A stretch of 64,000 nt of DNA from an uncultured Flavobacteriaceae bacterium (GTDB lineage Bacteria > Bacteroidota > Bacteroidia > Flavobacteriales > Flavobacteriaceae), in NCBI GenBank assembly GCA_947497145.1, contig CANMFQ010000001.1, forward strand, positions 248,001-312,000, in the 5' to 3' direction. The notes beneath the pieces were generated by a model. The model had not been told where the DNA came from, searched no databases, and saw only the letters and a program-made list of their open reading frames with translations. Position 1 is the first letter of the stretch, and the number at the start of each line of letters is the position of its first letter. A program made the position numbers and the translations under genes. Shown piece by piece: positions 25,022 to 32,729 of the stretch.

Positions 25022-28000
25022 TATAATTGTATGTTGTTAATCGCAACTATTCTTCCTAAACGATCTAAATGAATAGGGAAGCAGTGATCTACAATTTTTC
25101 TACCGTTGGAAAATTCTTCCATATTTTGCGACCCCAACTCTAATTTCTTCTCTATAACCTCGGAAATTGTGTGTTTTATAAAGTAAATTTGCTTTCCACT
25201 AAATTTCTTAACAACATAAATATTATTGTTTCTATTTGGATTGCTCCAAAAAGCATTGAATAGCGGACTTTCTCTATCTAAAATTAAATCTTCATTTTCA
25301 TTGGGTAGATATACTAAATCGAGTATTTTGAGCGAAAACAGAAATTTACTGTCATTATTTTTTTCAAAATAATTTTTAAAAAGCTCTTTCTTGCTAAAGC
25401 TATGTTTGTCAATACTTTTTTTAAATTCGTCTTTAAGATATTGAGTTGCTTGAAAAAGAGAAATAATATCATAAATGCGTTTTCCTTTTTTTTCTAGAAT
25501 GGCAAATAAGTAATTACTGCCAGAGTTGACATAAAGTGATTGGTTATAACTGCTAGAGCGTTCCATTTTTTGAAGACTTATAGAGTCTTTTCCATTTCCT
25601 TTTGGCTTTTTTCTATATATTTTTAGTGAGGTAATTGGCGGATGTGGAGCGGGAATTTTTTTTCCGTTTTTGACTTTTGTTCGTTCTTTTAACCTTTTGT
25701 TTAATCCTAGAAGACCTTCAGCACTGAATGCACTAGACTTGTCTTCATTGTACGTGTTGTAAAAATGGTCGTGAATTACTTCTTGGAGAAAAGGATTGCA
25801 TATTTTTTCAATGTTTGTTTTAGCAGCGGTTACTGTCATTTGCCTGCTTGCAAAATCGGAAAGTGAGATGCGTTTACTTTCTAGACCAGACGAAAGACCA
25901 TAAATCTTTTCTTCGTGTAGCGCTCCTCTTATTTTTATAACACGTTCCTTAGGTACCTTATCATTCTTCTTGCTTGTTTCATATTGCAGTAATAACCTGT
26001 CTTTAGGTTTGTGGGACACAATAATATTTTCAAGCGCAACCTTTGCATCTGCCTTAAAACTCTTCCAAGGTATTTCTATATTTCTAAACCGCTCTATTTC
26101 TTTTAATGCATTATTTCTAATGGTACTTTCTTCTGCTAAAAATAGAGTTAAAACATCTTCGCCATCTTCAAGTTCAAAATTAAACTTGCCTTCATCGTGC
26201 TTTTGCTTAACCCAATCTCTAAGATGTTTGTTTAAATCGTTTAAACGTTTAACAGCTTCTGCGTCTGTACAAGCAACGATAAGAGCATCCATTGGATGAT
26301 GTCGATGGTCATACCGTTTGCTATAACCTTTAATTATTTGGTTGTTTCCTTTTTTGAAAATATGTTCTTTTAGATAGTTTTTTCGAAAGATGTCATATGG
26401 TATTAGTTCTTGTTCACTGTTTTTGTCATCTTTAAAGAGTTTTGAATATTCTTTTTCAGCTTTTAAAGTGTAAAAATCAACAAAACGTTTATGTAATAAA
26501 TCTTTGAAGACGTCGGTTATGCCCCAGTGGTTTCTTAAATAATGTGTAACACCGCCTGTGGAGGTTTTTACATTTGTTGAACCTACTATTTTTGCCAGTT
26601 CTTCCCGCACTTTAACGCTTATAAATTGAGTCTCTTTTTTCTGACGCTCAATTGGATTGTCCGGAATTTTTGTTGCAAGTAAGAGCTTTAGTTTTTTGCC
26701 ATAAAAGTTATTGCTAACACTTTCGGTAAATTCTTCAGGTGAGAGTATCTCACAAACTGTAGAACCAGCTTCTATATACTCCAAAGCTGTCCTATTAGCT
26801 TTGTCCTTATTTACTTTTTGTGCGCACACAATTTTATTTGCTAATCCATCATCAAAATATCTCGATTGAGGTATGATATGGTCGATATCATAGAGCCCTT
26901 TGTCAAAAAGTTTACTTAATGGTATTGGTTTGTTCGTATACGGGTCAATATTTCCCTGTTCTTCCCAAAGGCGCATTTTTTCAATTTCATTTTTAGTAGC
27001 CTCGAATTTTGCAATATATTTAGGATCCTTATTTTTTTGATTTTTCCAAAGTTTGTAACGCTCAATATTACTTTTGGTTAGTTCTTCATTAATTTCTTTA
27101 AGACGAGATTTTATATAGGAATTGGTTTTTTGGTTGTTCTCCATATTCTCATGCATGCGAATACGCTCTTTGATACTGCTTTTTAACTCTCTGGCGAGCT
27201 CAACTTTTATTTCATTTGGTTTGCCGTACGTTTTCCAAATATCTTTTACAATCATTAAAGTTTCGTTAATCATTTGTTCTACCAGCGGATTTCGAACTGA
27301 ATGACGTTCTAGTGCCTTGATTTGTTTAAATGATGTATAAATATCTTCTTCTGAAATTTCAGTTGCAGTGTGTTTTCCATATACCAATATCAATGCATAG
27401 GCATTTTTAAAACCCCCATTTGATAGTATCTGATTTTCATTTAGGTCTAAGTATTTTTGTACCGAAATATCATAATCATTGCTAAGATTACTATTCAGTA
27501 TTTTTAAGATACGTTCATTTATTACTTTTTCAATAGTGTTCTCATCATAATATTTCCCAGCTCTTACAAGGGGTAGTACTCTTTTGATTGCTTTGAGAGA
27601 AACCGAGGCATAATCTCTTGGAAATTTTATGCACGATATAGCAATTACTATTTTGTCAAAATCAGGGCTGTCGATTTGTTTATTCTTAAGAAATTGAATC
27701 AAGGCTTTGTTACGAGGACTTTCCAAATCATACTCATTTCCTTTTCCATGATATAGTAGATTCCAAAGTTCAATTTGACTCGCAACATTATTTATGTTTA
27801 ATTTCTCCCAATAAATTCCCAAACGTTTTTTAAGTATAATTTGGGTTGTATTTCCTTTCAATTTTGTTTTAGAACTCATTCCATTGAAAAAATCTTGTTC
27901 CTCGTCAAAATCTTGGCTCTTTTTTAGAATGTTAAATACAGTTGAAAATGCCAATTCATTTTTTTCTTGTAAAAGCTTGAACAAATGTTCTTTAAACTCG

Positions 28001-29328
28001 ACAGGTACATCACGCTCTTCATACTTAAATTTCGCTTTTCCTAATTTTGTATAACCATTTGGAATTTTACGATTTATAGATAGTTTGTTGATTTGTTCCC
28101 ATATTTTGAATTCTTGAAATAAGGGATGGCTTTTAGCGGTAGACTTTTCACTGGGCTCAAATCTACAATCTGAAATGAGATGACTTTGATCTTTTAAATC
28201 GCGCTGAAAATAGATTACTTGGTCTCTAATGATATGTTTTAATCCTTTTTCTTTTGCTAAATTTTTTAAATTTTCTTGGGTGCTAGATTTGCCTGGAAAT
28301 AAAAATGCGGCTATTTCTTCGATTTTATCTTGAGAAATATTTGCTAAGTGATGTTTAAATTGTTCATCCCAAATAACATTAAATTCTTCAATATAATGTG
28401 AACGGAGAATGACATTATCTCTAATTTTTTTCCATCTATTTTCATTTAGCGTTTTAAGAAGGTATTCGCTAAGATAGATTTTTCTATTTTTTTCGTTGGA
28501 ATAAGAAGCGAGCGCATCTTCAAAATTTTCCATTTGCTTGCGCCAGCCTGATTTTTTAGGGATTGAAAATTCGATACTAGTTATCTCACCTGTTGTTGTC
28601 TTGCGCCTTATTAGTTGCTTTAACTCTAAAGTATCGTTAACCGTGATGTTTTGTACTAATGTTTCTCCTGACCAAATTTTGTTATCTGTATCACTTACCT
28701 TTATCGAGTAAACAGTTTTTTTCTTCTTTTTTTCTTCCGTGGGTTGATAGTCGATAATTTTAAATTGCGAAATCTTGGTTTCTTGTGATGGAAAATTCTT
28801 AGCAGATTTTTCTATTCCTAAAATGGCAGCGGTATTAACTTCATTGTCCTGCTCATCTCCTCCGGCATATCCGCGTAGTTGATTAAACCTCAAAAGTATT
28901 TTTCCAAATTCTTCCGCAGATACTTTTTCAGTTAATGCCTTAACTCGTAATTGCAGAAATTCTTTTCCTGTAAGTTGTTTGGCGTTTTTGTCAATTGGAA
29001 GAATATTGACCTTCTGTAGTTTTAGAGGATTGTCAAAAGGCTCAGATAGACGTATTTGATGTGGCAGCAAGTCAAGTTGCTGTAAACAATAGACTAGTTT
29101 ATTGCGCCTTTGTTTAAACCGCTTGTTGCCAACTCTAGCTCCTTTTTTTTCCCGCCTAGTAGCATTTTTCGTTTGGGGTAGCCCTTTTTTGAAGTCCGAC
29201 ATTTCTGCGCCATCCATTGGAACTATTCTACTGCCTAGTTTTATAATCCGTTTTTGTTCACTTGAAACTTCAATCAACGCCCATCCTATAGAGTTGGTGC
29301 CTAAATCTAATCCTAAAATTCTTTTCAT
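25021..29328 (-). CDS. cas9: CRISPR-associated endonuclease Cas9, subtype II-C
   Basis: The 1435-aa protein has the complete Cas9 nuclease set: RuvC-I D8 (ILGLDLGTNSIGWA), bridge helix rich in Arg (ATRREKKGARVGNKRFKQRR), RuvC-II E710 (IKVELAREL), HNH D816-H817 with N831 and N840 (DIDHIIPQSRYFDDG), RuvC-III H1011 and D1014 (HHPMDALIVA). It cuts DNA guided by crRNA and tracrRNA. Size is typical of long Bacteroidota II-C Cas9s. The C-terminal PAM-interacting region (after about 1150) cannot be used to predict the PAM by eye. It starts a cas9-cas1-cas2 operon, and the tracrRNA is encoded on the other strand just upstream. No frameshift or lost residue was seen. Confidence 0.99.
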   Translation of the reverse strand: MKRILGLDLGTNSIGWALIEVSSEQKRIIKLGSRIVPMDGAEMSDFKKGLPQTKNATRREKKGARVGNKRFKQRRNKLVYCLQQLDLLPHQIRLSEPFDNPLKLQKVNILPIDKNAKQLTGKEFLQLRVKALTEKVSAEEFGKILLRFNQLRGYAGGDEQDNEVNTAAILGIEKSAKNFPSQETKISQFKIIDYQPTEEKKKKKTVYSIKVSDTDNKIWSGETLVQNITVNDTLELKQLIRRKTTTGEITSIEFSIPKKSGWRKQMENFEDALASYSNEKNRKIYLSEYLLKTLNENRWKKIRDNVILRSHYIEEFNVIWDEQFKHHLANISQDKIEEIAAFLFPGKSSTQENLKNLAKEKGLKHIIRDQVIYFQRDLKDQSHLISDCRFEPSEKSTAKSHPLFQEFKIWEQINKLSINRKIPNGYTKLGKAKFKYEERDVPVEFKEHLFKLLQEKNELAFSTVFNILKKSQDFDEEQDFFNGMSSKTKLKGNTTQIILKKRLGIYWEKLNINNVASQIELWNLLYHGKGNEYDLESPRNKALIQFLKNKQIDSPDFDKIVIAISCIKFPRDYASVSLKAIKRVLPLVRAGKYYDENTIEKVINERILKILNSNLSNDYDISVQKYLDLNENQILSNGGFKNAYALILVYGKHTATEISEEDIYTSFKQIKALERHSVRNPLVEQMINETLMIVKDIWKTYGKPNEIKVELARELKSSIKERIRMHENMENNQKTNSYIKSRLKEINEELTKSNIERYKLWKNQKNKDPKYIAKFEATKNEIEKMRLWEEQGNIDPYTNKPIPLSKLFDKGLYDIDHIIPQSRYFDDGLANKIVCAQKVNKDKANRTALEYIEAGSTVCEILSPEEFTESVSNNFYGKKLKLLLATKIPDNPIERQKKETQFISVKVREELAKIVGSTNVKTSTGGVTHYLRNHWGITDVFKDLLHKRFVDFYTLKAEKEYSKLFKDDKNSEQELIPYDIFRKNYLKEHIFKKGNNQIIKGYSKRYDHRHHPMDALIVACTDAEAVKRLNDLNKHLRDWVKQKHDEGKFNFELEDGEDVLTLFLAEESTIRNNALKEIERFRNIEIPWKSFKADAKVALENIIVSHKPKDRLLLQYETSKKNDKVPKERVIKIRGALHEEKIYGLSSGLESKRISLSDFASRQMTVTAAKTNIEKICNPFLQEVIHDHFYNTYNEDKSSAFSAEGLLGLNKRLKERTKVKNGKKIPAPHPPITSLKIYRKKPKGNGKDSISLQKMERSSSYNQSLYVNSGSNYLFAILEKKGKRIYDIISLFQATQYLKDEFKKSIDKHSFSKKELFKNYFEKNNDSKFLFSLKILDLVYLPNENEDLILDRESPLFNAFWSNPNRNNNIYVVKKFSGKQIYFIKHTISEVIEKKLELGSQNMEEFSNGRKIVDHCFPIHLDRLGRIVAINNIQL

Positions 29329-29387
29329 CGCTAGTTCGTTTTTTATTTTGTTGGCATTAAGGCTTGTATGCTACTTATCTTTTTATA

Positions 29388-29480
29388 TCTTTACTATACT
29401 GAAAGCAATTCACAATAAGGATTATTCCGTTGTGAAAACATTTAAAGTGGCATACATGAATTTGTATGTCACTTTTCAGT
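29388..29480 (+). ncRNA. tracrRNA of the type II-C system
   Basis: The plus strand at 29391-29416 (TTACTATACTGAAAGCAATT, then CACAAT) is complementary to CRISPR repeat positions 1-26 with one mismatch and one G-U pair. The anti-repeat is followed by AAGG, as in other II-C tracrRNAs (the Neisseria RNA has ACAAUAAGG at this place), a small GGA/TCC nexus stem (29419-29428), and a 13-bp terminal hairpin with one G-U pair (29444-29456 with 29463-29475) running into TTTT. It is divergent from cas9, whose ATG is about 60 bases away. Ends are estimates; the 5' end needs RNA data. Confidence 0.9.
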
Positions 29481-29724
29481 TAGGGGCATTTCAAAATAAA
29501 TAGCGTGTAATTGCTAATCGGTTTTTTGCATTACATATAAGCACCAATTTCACCGTATTTATGGCGTATGTAGGGGAAGAAACGCCGCATATATTCCTTG
29601 GCTATTTGGCGAAATAGGTATGCTTATTTTGGTTGCTAGGGTTGAAGATACGTAAAAAGATGGAGTTGTAAAAAACGGTTGCTATCAAAGTAGCAGTGCT
29701 ACGCACTCTTTTATACCAACAAAA

Positions 29725-29758
29725 AAAATCCCGCTTCAATTAATTGAAACGGGATTTT
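29725..29758 (-). terminator. Terminator of rplU-rpmA
   Basis: AAAATCCCG / CGGGATTTT with an inner TTCAA / TTGAA stem, 22 bases after the rpmA stop, flanked by an A run that reads as a T tail on the minus strand. Confidence 0.85.
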
Positions 29759-29780
29759 AATACGATTAAGAAAGTAATTC

Positions 29781-30041
29781 TTAAGCCTCAAAAGGCTCAA
29801 TAGAAACATACGATTTTCCGCCTGCTTTCTTTTGAAATTTTACCATGCCATCAACTTTAGCGTGTAGCGTATGATCTTTACCTAAGTATACGTTTTCGCC
29901 TGGGTTGTGCTTGGTACCTCTTTGTCTTACGATGATGTTACCTGCAATTGCAGCCTGACCACCAAAAATCTTAACGCCTAAACGTTTTGATTCTGACTCT
30001 CTACCGTTTTTAGAACTACCTACACCTTTTTTATGTGCCAT
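29781..30041 (-). CDS. rpmA: 50S ribosomal protein L27
   Basis: An 86-aa L27 beginning [24 protein letters not shown], with the conserved [36 protein letters not shown] core. L27 reaches the peptidyl-transferase centre with its N-terminus. This one begins directly with MAHKK and has no cleavable Firmicutes-type extension. It follows rplU by 42 bases in the standard rplU-rpmA order and is closed by a strong terminator. Confidence 0.99.
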   Translation of the reverse strand: MAHKKGVGSSKNGRESESKRLGVKIFGGQAAIAGNIIVRQRGTKHNPGENVYLGKDHTLHAKVDGMVKFQKKAGGKSYVSIEPFEA

Positions 30042-30083
30042 TTTTGTACGGTTTTATATGGTTATACGTTAAGTGGGTTGCAA

Positions 30084-30731
30084 TTATGCTTTACCACCAT
30101 CTAATTCATCTTGCCATTTTTTTAACTCATCCCATTTGCCATCAGCAGCTAATTGTGCTTGTGCTGGCCATGTGTCAGTTACGTGATTTCCACGAACGTC
30201 AGCGATGATTTCGGCAATTTTTTCTGCTTTTGTTTTTGCTAAATCAGCATAGGTGTTGATACCTGCTGCTGCTAAAGTTTCTGCAATTTTAGGGCCGATA
30301 CCTTCAATTTTTTTCAAATCGTCGGCTTTAGCAGTTTTTGGTGCTGCTGCTTTTTTTGGTGCTGCCTCTTTTTTGGCTTCTGCCTTTTTAGGTTCAGCTG
30401 CTTTTGCTTTTTTGGCACCTTTCGCAACGATACTTTCAATTACGATTTCAGTCAATGACTGACGATGTCCGTTTTTCTTTCTGTAACCTTTACGTCTTTT
30501 CTTGTGAAAGACAATTACTTTGTCACCTCTAAGGTGCTTAATGACTTTAGCCTCAACAGCGGCTCCGTCTATAGCTGGGGCGCCAATAGTTACGTTCTTA
30601 CCATCAGCCAAAAGAAGTACATTGTCAAAAGTTACCTTTTTTCCTTCTTCTGCTTGCAAACGGTGAACATACACTTTTTGGTCTTTTGCAACTTTAAATT
30701 GCTGCCCTGCCATCTCTACAATTGCGTACAT
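30084..30731 (-). CDS. rplU: 50S ribosomal protein L21 with C-terminal helix-hairpin-helix extension
   Basis: Residues 1 to about 103 are L21 (MYAIVEMAGQQFKVAKDQKV ... KVIVFHKKRRKGYRKKNGHRQSLTEIVI). A Lys/Ala/Pro linker (about 107-135, KAAEPKKAEAKKEAAPKKAA) leads to a helix-hairpin-helix domain (DDLKKIEGIGPKIAETLAAAGINTYADLA, about 136-165) and an acidic/Trp-containing tail. The total of 215 aa is double a normal L21. Such fusions are known among Bacteroidota L21 annotations; the extension could bind rRNA or DNA. A perfect TATATTTG promoter lies 52 bases upstream. Confidence 0.97.
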   Translation of the reverse strand: MYAIVEMAGQQFKVAKDQKVYVHRLQAEEGKKVTFDNVLLLADGKNVTIGAPAIDGAAVEAKVIKHLRGDKVIVFHKKRRKGYRKKNGHRQSLTEIVIESIVAKGAKKAKAAEPKKAEAKKEAAPKKAAAPKTAKADDLKKIEGIGPKIAETLAAAGINTYADLAKTKAEKIAEIIADVRGNHVTDTWPAQAQLAADGKWDELKKWQDELDGGKA

Positions 30732-30782
30732 AGCGTGTATATTAATTTATATTTATCGCCTAAGCTTTTCTTTAAGCGGATG

Positions 30783-30790
30783 CAAATATA
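30783..30790 (-). promoter_or_regulatory. -7 promoter element of rplU-rpmA
   Basis: Minus-strand TATATTTG, perfect TAnnTTTG, preceded by CTTG 19 bases upstream as a partial -33 element. It gives a leader of about 45 nt. Confidence 0.65.
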
Positions 30791-31008
30791 CGTGTTAATG
30801 GGTAATGTACAAGTGTTTTAGTCAGAATTTCGCCCTAAAACATACTTTATATATTAAGTAATGTGATTGCGTGACAATTTATACGGTATAAAAAGCCTAA
30901 AAAACACCTGAAACGGCTAGTTTTTAATCGATAAGTATGATACAACTGTTGTTAGGGGGCAAAACATCCTTTGTAAATAGGCCTGTGTGCTGCGTGTTGT
31001 GCTCCTAT

Positions 31009-31101
31009 TTAGTTGGGTGAGGCAGCAGGGGGCGTATTTGTTTTTAGCTGCATTCCATCTATTTCTGCTTTAACATCGTATGTTATGGTATACGTGTACA
31101 T
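31009..31101 (-). CDS. Possible 30-aa small ORF
   Basis: The frame starts MYTYTITYDVKAEIDGMQLK and continues for ten residues rich in Thr, Pro and Ala. The make-up looks protein-like (acidic strand, Pro-rich end) rather than random AT-rich translation. A TATCTTCG, one mismatch from TAnnTTTG, lies upstream. It could also be the C-terminal remnant of a lost gene. Weak evidence. Confidence 0.25.
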   Translation of the reverse strand: MYTYTITYDVKAEIDGMQLKTNTPPAASPN

Positions 31102-31257
31102 AGGTTTGTTTTACGAAGATATAGTTGCTAAAAGTGTGGTGTTTAGTAATTAATCTTTTTAACCAGTGCGTATTTGATGAAATGTCCTACAAAATAATGT
31201 TAAATATAAATTGATGCTACGCGGCTGAATGAAATAAAGATATTTTTGAATGATCTT

Positions 31258-31301
31258 GTCTTTACTTTTTGTTTGACACTGATAAACAGGGCTTTTGCAC
31301 C
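31258..31301. repeat. Dispersed intergenic element, partial copy C
   Basis: 36 of 44 bases match copy B (62974-63017) without gaps, including an identical 18-mer GTCTTTACTTTTTGTTTG and GGCTTTT 20 bases later. The rest of the element is missing or too diverged. It lies 94 bases upstream of the M16 operon. Confidence 0.5.
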
Positions 31302-31394
31302 CTAACTTTCAGCAAAGAGAAAAAGTTAATATAAATTTAATGTAACAAATGAGCCTGAAAAGGTACGAATAATAACATTTGGTAAATAAACACT

Positions 31395-32723
31395 ATGACT
31401 ATGAAACAAATTTTAGGTTTTACCTGCACCGCACTTTTTGCGGGTATGGTAATGCAAGCCCAAGAAGTGGCTTATGAGGAGTATGATTTGGCAAACGGCC
31501 TTCATGTAATACTCCATCAAGATAATACGGCACCCTTGGTGACTACATCGGTAATGTATCATGTAGGGGGAAAAGACCGTACAGAAGGGCGTACCGGTTT
31601 TGCCCATTTTTTTGAACACCTGCTTTTTGAGGGTACAAAAAATATTGAAAAAGGCGCATGGTTTAAAATAGTATCATCAAACGGTGGAAAAAACAATGCC
31701 AATACCTCTCAAGATAGAACTTATTACTACGAGGTTTTTCCATCAAACAACCTGCAATTGGGTTTGTGGCTAGAGTCTGAGCGTATGCTACACCCTATTA
31801 TAGATCAAACGGGCATCGATACCCAACAAGAGGTGGTGAAAGAAGAAAAACGACTGCGGTATGACAATAGTCCGTACGGGCAATTTATATATGCAATAGG
31901 AAAAAACTTGTTTAAAGTACATCCGTATAAAGACCCTAATATAGGGTATATGAAAGATTTAGATGCGGCTACCTTAGATGATGTTATTGCCTATAACAAA
32001 AAGTACTATGTGCCTAATAATGCCGTACTTGTAGTGGCAGGTGATTTTGAAACGGCGAGTACGAAAAAAATGATTGCTGATTATTTTGCTGATATTCCTA
32101 GAGGAAAAGATATTGTGCGCAATTTTCCAAAAGAAACACCAATAACAACGCAAATTAATGCCAAGTTTCACGACCCAAACATACAGATACCAGCAACCAT
32201 GATTGCGTATAGAACACCAGGTTTTAGCACACGAGAGGCCTATGTTTTAGATATGTTATCAACCTACCTTAGTGATGGTAGAAGCTCTAAACTGTACAAA
32301 AAAATGGTCGATGATCAAAAGCAAGCCTTGCAGGTAGGGGCTTTCAATATAGGTCAAGAAGATTATAGTATTTATGTGGCTTTTGCTTTGCCTGTTGGTG
32401 ATACCTCTTTAGAGGTGTTGAATACCGAAATGGAAGAAGAGTTTGCCAAGGTGCGAACCGAATTAATTTCTGAAAATGATTACAAGAAATTACAAAACAA
32501 ATTTGAAAACCAATTTGTGAATTCAAATTCGGGTGTTGAAGGTATTGCCAATTCTTTGGCACGCTATTATTTGTTGTATGGTGATACGGCACTTATCAAT
32601 AAGGAAATAGAAATTTATCGCTCTATTACTCGTGAAGAAATTAAAGAAGTTGCCAACAAGTTTTTGAATCCGAATCAAAGACTGGTATTATCATATTTAC
32701 CTGAAGAAACAGCACAAAACTAA
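31395..32723 (+). CDS. M16-family zinc protease, catalytic subunit
   Basis: The 442-aa secreted protein (signal peptide to AQE, about residue 23) has the inverted zinc motif HxxEH at 71-75 (HFFEHLLFEG) and the distal glutamate in QQEVVKEEKR near residue 150. It lacks a clear R/Y substrate-binding pair in its second half (KMVDDQKQALQVGAF). The next gene has the opposite features, so the two should form a heterodimer with a split active site in the periplasm, as known for paired M16B proteases. The 6-base gap to the next gene supports joint expression. Confidence 0.9.
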   Translation: MTMKQILGFTCTALFAGMVMQAQEVAYEEYDLANGLHVILHQDNTAPLVTTSVMYHVGGKDRTEGRTGFAHFFEHLLFEGTKNIEKGAWFKIVSSNGGKNNANTSQDRTYYYEVFPSNNLQLGLWLESERMLHPIIDQTGIDTQQEVVKEEKRLRYDNSPYGQFIYAIGKNLFKVHPYKDPNIGYMKDLDAATLDDVIAYNKKYYVPNNAVLVVAGDFETASTKKMIADYFADIPRGKDIVRNFPKETPITTQINAKFHDPNIQIPATMIAYRTPGFSTREAYVLDMLSTYLSDGRSSKLYKKMVDDQKQALQVGAFNIGQEDYSIYVAFALPVGDTSLEVLNTEMEEEFAKVRTELISENDYKKLQNKFENQFVNSNSGVEGIANSLARYYLLYGDTALINKEIEIYRSITREEIKEVANKFLNPNQRLVLSYLPEETAQN

Positions 32724-32729
32724 ATAACG

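Larger units (their letters stand above)
30791..31394. other. Divergent gap between rplU and M16 genes
   Basis: About 600 bases. It holds a 30-codon open frame on the minus strand (31009-31101), listed separately, and a partial copy of the dispersed element (31258-31301). The rest is AT-rich with nothing recognised. Confidence 0.4.
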
